Positions 60,283 through 64,000 of a DNA stretch of 64,000 nucleotides are shown one piece after another. This DNA is from JASHPR01 sp963795055 (lineage in GTDB: Bacteria; Actinomycetota; Actinomycetes; Streptosporangiales; Streptosporangiaceae). The notes beneath the pieces were generated by a model, which ran no database searches, was not told the DNA's origin, and was given only the letters and a program-made list of their open reading frames with translations. Position 1 is the first letter of the stretch. Every line of letters begins with the position of its first letter. The translations under genes were made by a program, and so were the position numbers. The DNA lies in NCBI GenBank assembly GCA_963795055.1, contig CAWCGJ010000043.1, positions 62,001-126,000 on the forward strand, written 5' to 3'.

Positions 60283-62352
60283 ATGACCGCGGCTCAGGCA
60301 CAGGCCGACACCGCGGGGGGCTACGGGCCATTGGGGTCTGGGCCCCAGGGGTCCGGGGGTGTCCCCCGGGGAAGCGCTGTCCCAGGAGGCACAGCGTCCC
60401 CCCGGGCCGATACCGCGCAGGCCGCCCAGAGGGCGCTGGACCAGGCGGTGAACCACCTGCTCGGCCTGCAGCACGAGCAGGGCTGGTGGCAGGGCGAGCT
60501 GGAGACCAACGTCACCATGGACGCCGAGGACCTCCTGCTGCGCGAGTTCCTCGGCGTGCGGACGGCGGACCAGACCGCGGCGGCCGCCCGGTGGATCAGG
60601 GCCTGCCAGCGCGAGGACGGGACGTGGGCCAACTTCCGCGGCGGCCACGCCGACCTGTCCACGACGGTCGAGGCCTACGTCGCGCTGCGGCTGGCCGGTG
60701 ACGACCCCGGCGCCGATCACATGGCCCGCGCCGCGGACTGGATCAGGGCCTCCGGCGGGATCCCGGCCACCCGGGTCTTCACCCGGATCTGGCTGGCCCT
60801 GTTCGGCGAGTGGCCGTGGGACGAGCTGCCGGTCATGCCGCCGGAGATGATCTACCTTCCGGCCTGGTTCCCGCTCAACGTGTACGACTGGGCGTGCTGG
60901 GCCCGGCAGACCATCGTGCCGCTGACCATCGTCTGCTCGCTGCGCCCGGTCCGGCCCCTGCCGATTGACCTTAACGAACTGCAGGGGCCGGCGACCGGCC
61001 CGGCGGCGGGGACCGGCCCGGCGGGCTTTGACGGCTGGTCGGCCGTGTTCGGCGGGCTGGACCGGGTGCTGCACCGTTACGAGCAGCGCGCCGGCGGCCT
61101 GGCCCCGGCGCGCGCGGTCCGGACCGCGGCCCTGCGCCGGTGCGCCGAGTGGATCATCGCCCGGCAGGAGCGGGACGGCTGCTGGGGCGGCATCCAGCCG
61201 CCGTGGGTCTACTCGCTGATCGCGCTGCACCTGCTCGGCTACGGCCTCGACCATCCGGTGATCGCGCGCGGCCTGGCCGGCCTGGACCGGTTCACCGTCT
61301 GGGAGGAGTCCCCGGACGGGCCGGTGCGGCGGCTGGAGGCGTGCCAGTCCCCGGTCTGGGACACGGTGCTGGCCATGATCGGGCTGGCGGACGCCGGGCT
61401 GCCGGCCGACCACCCGGCGCTGCGCTCAGCGGGCGGGTGGGTCCTGGACGAGGAGATCCGCGGGCCCGGTGACTGGCAGGTCCGCAGGCCGGCGCTGGGC
61501 GCGGGCGGCGGCTGGGCCTTCGAGTTCGACAACGACGGCTACCCGGACGTGGACGACACGGCCGAGGTGGTGCTCGCGTTGCGGCGGGTGGCCTGGCCGA
61601 CATCAGCCGACGGGGGTTCGGGGGACCGCGCGCGCCGCGGCGGCGACGCCACGGCGCGCGCGGTCCGCTGGCTCACCGGCATGCAGTCCCGGGACGGCGG
61701 CTGGGGCGCCTTCGACGCCGACAACACCTCCCGCTTCCCGGCCCGGCTGCCGTTCTGCGACTTCGGCGAGGTCACCGACCCGCCGTCGGCCGACGTCACC
61801 GCGCACACGGTCGAGGCGCTGGCCGCGGAGGGCCTGAGCGCCAGCAAGGCGGTCCGCCGCGGTGTGGCCTGGCTGCTGCGGGCCCAGGAGAGCGACGGGT
61901 CCTGGTTCGGCCGGTGGGGCGCGAACTACGTGTACGGGACCGGCGCGGTGGTGCCCGCGCTGATCGCCGCGGGCGTGCGGCCCGGCAAGCCGCCGATCCG
62001 GCGCGCCCTGGCCTGGCTGGTCAGCCACCAGAACCCGGACGGCGGCTGGGGCGAGGACCTGCGGTCCTACGATGACCCCGGCTGGGCGGGCCGCGGCGAG
62101 TCCACCGCGTCGCAGACCGCGTGGGCGCTGCTGGCCCTGCTCGCCGCGGGCGGCCCGCAGGAGCAGGCCAGCGTCGACCGCGGCGTCCGGTGGCTCGCGC
62201 AGACTCAGCGCCCCGACGGGACCTGGGACGAGCCGCAGTTCACCGGGACCGGGTTCCCCGGCGACTTCTACATCAACTACCACCTGTACCGGCTGGTCTT
62301 CCCGGTGAGCGCCCTCGGCCGGTACCTGAACGGGAAAGGCGGTGACGCATGA
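60283..62352 (+). CDS. shc: Squalene--hopene cyclase
   Basis: SHC cyclises squalene to hopene and hopanol. The 689-residue enzyme has the catalytic motif DVDDTA (residues 422-427), repeated QW motifs (DGTWANFRGG, DGCWGGIQPPW, DGGWGAFD, DGSWFGRWGANYVYG, DGGWGEDLRSYDD, DGTWDEPQFTGTGFP), and the conserved PAWFPLNVYDWACWARQTIVPL. The N-terminal 45 residues are Gly/Pro-rich and non-conserved. ATG 60283 lies 34 bases after the synthase. The stop overlaps the next start (ATGA). Confidence 0.97.
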   Translation: MTAAQAQADTAGGYGPLGSGPQGSGGVPRGSAVPGGTASPRADTAQAAQRALDQAVNHLLGLQHEQGWWQGELETNVTMDAEDLLLREFLGVRTADQTAAAARWIRACQREDGTWANFRGGHADLSTTVEAYVALRLAGDDPGADHMARAADWIRASGGIPATRVFTRIWLALFGEWPWDELPVMPPEMIYLPAWFPLNVYDWACWARQTIVPLTIVCSLRPVRPLPIDLNELQGPATGPAAGTGPAGFDGWSAVFGGLDRVLHRYEQRAGGLAPARAVRTAALRRCAEWIIARQERDGCWGGIQPPWVYSLIALHLLGYGLDHPVIARGLAGLDRFTVWEESPDGPVRRLEACQSPVWDTVLAMIGLADAGLPADHPALRSAGGWVLDEEIRGPGDWQVRRPALGAGGGWAFEFDNDGYPDVDDTAEVVLALRRVAWPTSADGGSGDRARRGGDATARAVRWLTGMQSRDGGWGAFDADNTSRFPARLPFCDFGEVTDPPSADVTAHTVEALAAEGLSASKAVRRGVAWLLRAQESDGSWFGRWGANYVYGTGAVVPALIAAGVRPGKPPIRRALAWLVSHQNPDGGWGEDLRSYDDPGWAGRGESTASQTAWALLALLAAGGPQEQASVDRGVRWLAQTQRPDGTWDEPQFTGTGFPGDFYINYHLYRLVFPVSALGRYLNGKGGDA

Positions 62353-63872
62353 GCCCCGATCCGGGGTCCGGCGGGCTGCTCGTCTGCGCCCCGCTGCGGC
62401 TGGAGGCGCGGGCCGTGCGGCGCGGCCTGCGCGGCCGCGGCCAGGTCCGGCGCAGCGGTTACGGCCCGGCCAGGTCGGCCGCGCTGGCAGCCCAGCTCCG
62501 AGACCTCCCGTTGCGGATGCTGGCCGTGGGCGGTGTCGGCGGCGGGGTCAGCGCCGACCTGAAGCTCGGGGATCTCGTCGTGGGCAGCCAGGTCAGCCGG
62601 CTCGGTTCCGCGGATGCGGTGCGCTGCCCGTCCGCGCCGCTGCTGGCGGGCGAGCTGCGCCGGGCCGGGCTGCGCGCCACGGTCGGCCAGATCGTCACGG
62701 TGGACCACCTGTTCCGGAGCGGCCAGCGGGAGCGGCTGGCCGCCGAGGGCGCGGTGGCGGTGGACATGGAGTCGGCGCCGCTGCTGGACGCCGCCGCCGG
62801 CCGCCCCGCCGTGGTGCTTCGCGCGATATCGGACACCCCAGGGCGGCCGCTGCTCAGCCCGTGGGCGGTGCCGGGCGGCATCGCCGCACTGCGGTCGCTG
62901 CGCCTCGCCACCCCCGCGCTGGCCCGGTGGGCGGACGCGTGCGCACCTCGCCAGGTGCTGCTGGCCGGCCCGCGCTCGTTCTGCGCCGGGGTGGAGCGGG
63001 CGATCGAGATCGTCGAGCGGGTGCTCGACCGGCACGGCCCTCCGGTGTACGTGCGCAAGCAGATCGTGCACAACAAGGTCGTGGTGACCGACCTCGAGCG
63101 CCGCGGGGCCGTCTTCGTGGACGAGCTGGACGAGGTGCCGGACGGCGCGGTCGTGGTGTTCTCCGCGCACGGGGTCTCGCCGGAGGTCCGGCGCATCGCG
63201 TCGGCGCGCGGGCTCGAGGCGATCGACGCGACCTGCCCGCTGGTCGCCAAGGTGCACGCCGAGGCGCGCCGGTTCGCCGCCGAGGGCTATCACGTGGCGT
63301 TCATCGGGCACGCCGGGCACGAGGAGGTCGAGGGCACGCTGGGCGAGGCGCCGCAGGCCATGACGCTGGTCGAGACCGCGGCGGACGTGGCCCGGCTGCA
63401 GCCGGAGGACCCGGACCGGGTCGCCTACCTGATGCAGACCACGCTGTCCCTCGAGGAGGCGGGCGGCATCACCGACGCGCTGCTGGAGCGGTTCCCCGCG
63501 GCCCGCGGGCCCGGCAGCGACGACATCTGCTACGCCACGACCAACCGCCAGCTCGCGGTCCGGGCCATCGCGGCCGAGTCCGACCTGGTGCTGGTGGCCG
63601 GCTCGGCCAACTCGTCCAACTCGCGCCGGCTGGTGGAGACCGCGCAGCGGGCCGGCACCCCCGCGTACCTGATCGACGGGCCCGAGGACATCGAGCTCGA
63701 CTGGCTCGCGGGGGCGTCGGTCGTGGGCCTCACCGCGGGGGCGTCCGCGCCTCCCGCCGTGGTCGGCCAGATCATCGATGCCCTGTCCGGCCTCGGACCG
63801 GTCGAGGTCAGCGAGCGCGTGGTCACCACCGAATCCATCCGCTTCGGGCTACCGAAGGAGTTGAAGCAATAG
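62349..63872 (+). CDS. Fusion: HpnG-type nucleosidase/phosphorylase + IspH (HMBPP reductase)
   Basis: The 507-residue protein joins two enzymes. Residues about 5-190 match HpnG-like nucleoside phosphorylases (LVCAPLRLEARAVRRGL, LAVGGVGGGVSADLKLGDLVVGS, VAVDMESAPLL), which release adenine from adenosylhopane. Residues about 200-507 form IspH, the last MEP-pathway enzyme, with the three [4Fe-4S] cysteines Cys212 (FCAGVERAI), Cys296 (DATCPLV) and Cys394 (DDICYATTNRQ); the spacings (84 and 98) match IspH. HNK and SAHG motifs are also present. Both domains look complete. It overlaps shc by 4 bases and hpnH follows directly. The fusion would tie precursor supply to hopanoid side-chain processing. 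Confidence 0.9.
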   Translation: MSPDPGSGGLLVCAPLRLEARAVRRGLRGRGQVRRSGYGPARSAALAAQLRDLPLRMLAVGGVGGGVSADLKLGDLVVGSQVSRLGSADAVRCPSAPLLAGELRRAGLRATVGQIVTVDHLFRSGQRERLAAEGAVAVDMESAPLLDAAAGRPAVVLRAISDTPGRPLLSPWAVPGGIAALRSLRLATPALARWADACAPRQVLLAGPRSFCAGVERAIEIVERVLDRHGPPVYVRKQIVHNKVVVTDLERRGAVFVDELDEVPDGAVVVFSAHGVSPEVRRIASARGLEAIDATCPLVAKVHAEARRFAAEGYHVAFIGHAGHEEVEGTLGEAPQAMTLVETAADVARLQPEDPDRVAYLMQTTLSLEEAGGITDALLERFPAARGPGSDDICYATTNRQLAVRAIAAESDLVLVAGSANSSNSRRLVETAQRAGTPAYLIDGPEDIELDWLAGASVVGLTAGASAPPAVVGQIIDALSGLGPVEVSERVVTTESIRFGLPKELKQ

Positions 63873-64000
63873 ATGTCGATGCCGTTGCGCCAGAGCCTGC
63901 GCATTGGTAGCTACCTGCTGGGCCAGAAGCTGGCCCGCCGGGACAAGTTCCCGCTGCTGGTGGAGCTCGAGCCGCTGTTCGCGTGCAACCTCAAGTGCGC
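63873..64000 (+). CDS. hpnH: Adenosylhopane synthase HpnH, N-terminal part (partial)
   Basis: The gene runs out of the window after 42 codons: MSMPLRQSLRIGSYLLGQK and LVELEPLFACNLKC. The end shows the first Cys residues of the radical-SAM CxxxCxxC cluster (CNLKC). HpnH adds an adenosyl group to hopene, the first step of side-chain formation. ATG 63873 follows the fusion gene's stop with no gap. The position after shc and the nucleosidase supports the assignment. Confidence 0.85.
   Translation, partial: MSMPLRQSLRIGSYLLGQKLARRDKFPLLVELEPLFACNLKC

Noticed and set aside
1..64000. tRNA, rRNA or insertion-sequence genes
   Set aside because: No tRNA-like TpsiC/anticodon pattern, no rRNA sequence and no transposase motif was seen on either strand; a covariance-model scan would be decisive.

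Overview
The window is high-GC DNA from an actinobacterium (Actinomycetota). It carries two conservon operons (CvnA-B-C-D), mycothiol-era proteins (a mycothiol-dependent nitroreductase homologue and a TIGR03086/DinB-like protein), menaquinone synthesis (MenA), a streptomycete-type hopanoid cluster and the actinobacterial nusA-infB-truB-ribF-rpsO-pnp-dapB gene order. A filamentous soil lineage such as the Streptosporangiales is plausible, but the order cannot be fixed from this stretch.

Region 1 (1-14.8 kb, all on +) is translation and RNA metabolism: nusA 3' end, ylxR, infB, a DUF503 gene, rbfA, nrnA, truB, a GNAT acetyltransferase, ribF, rpsO, pnp, an M16 peptidase, dapB and a yccF-like gene. 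Region 2 (14.5-32.6 kb) is a mixed accessory and housekeeping stretch: an ArsR/SRPBCC pair with a duplicated operator, Uma2, DUF2277, a cytochrome P450, a threonine-dehydratase-like enzyme, a broken phosphotransferase, LysE exporter, acyl-CoA ligase, NfeD/SPFH pair, menA, NERD protein, amidase, two lipoproteins, malQ and a DUF574 methyltransferase. Region 3 (32.7-41 kb) keeps the pepN - DsbA-like - rpiB order known from Mycobacterium, but here rpiB has lost its C-terminal core; SET-domain, TIGR03086, AraC, VIT1 and Eis-type genes follow.

Region 4 (41-55.8 kb) is a signalling and accessory block: a membrane SpoIIE-type phosphatase, two consecutive conservons on -, an NB-ARC/TPR protein, an NCS1 permease coupled to a small unknown ORF, and two long gene-poor, AT-richer intergenic stretches. 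Region 5 (55.8 kb to the end) is a hopanoid operon with stop/start overlaps: hpnC, hpnD, hpnE, a polyprenyl diphosphate synthase, shc, a HpnG-IspH fusion and the start of hpnH. It would supply isoprenoid precursors, make and cyclise squalene, and begin side-chain attachment.

At least four genes (infB twice, the phosphotransferase, pepN, cvnA1) are interrupted by apparent 1-base indels. Because infB is essential, base-level assembly errors are the simplest explanation. An interspersed inverted-repeat element (20.4, 39.6 and a half copy at 25.7 kb), several tandem repeats and several palindromic operator candidates are the main non-coding signals. No rRNA, tRNA, CRISPR array or intact insertion sequence was seen.
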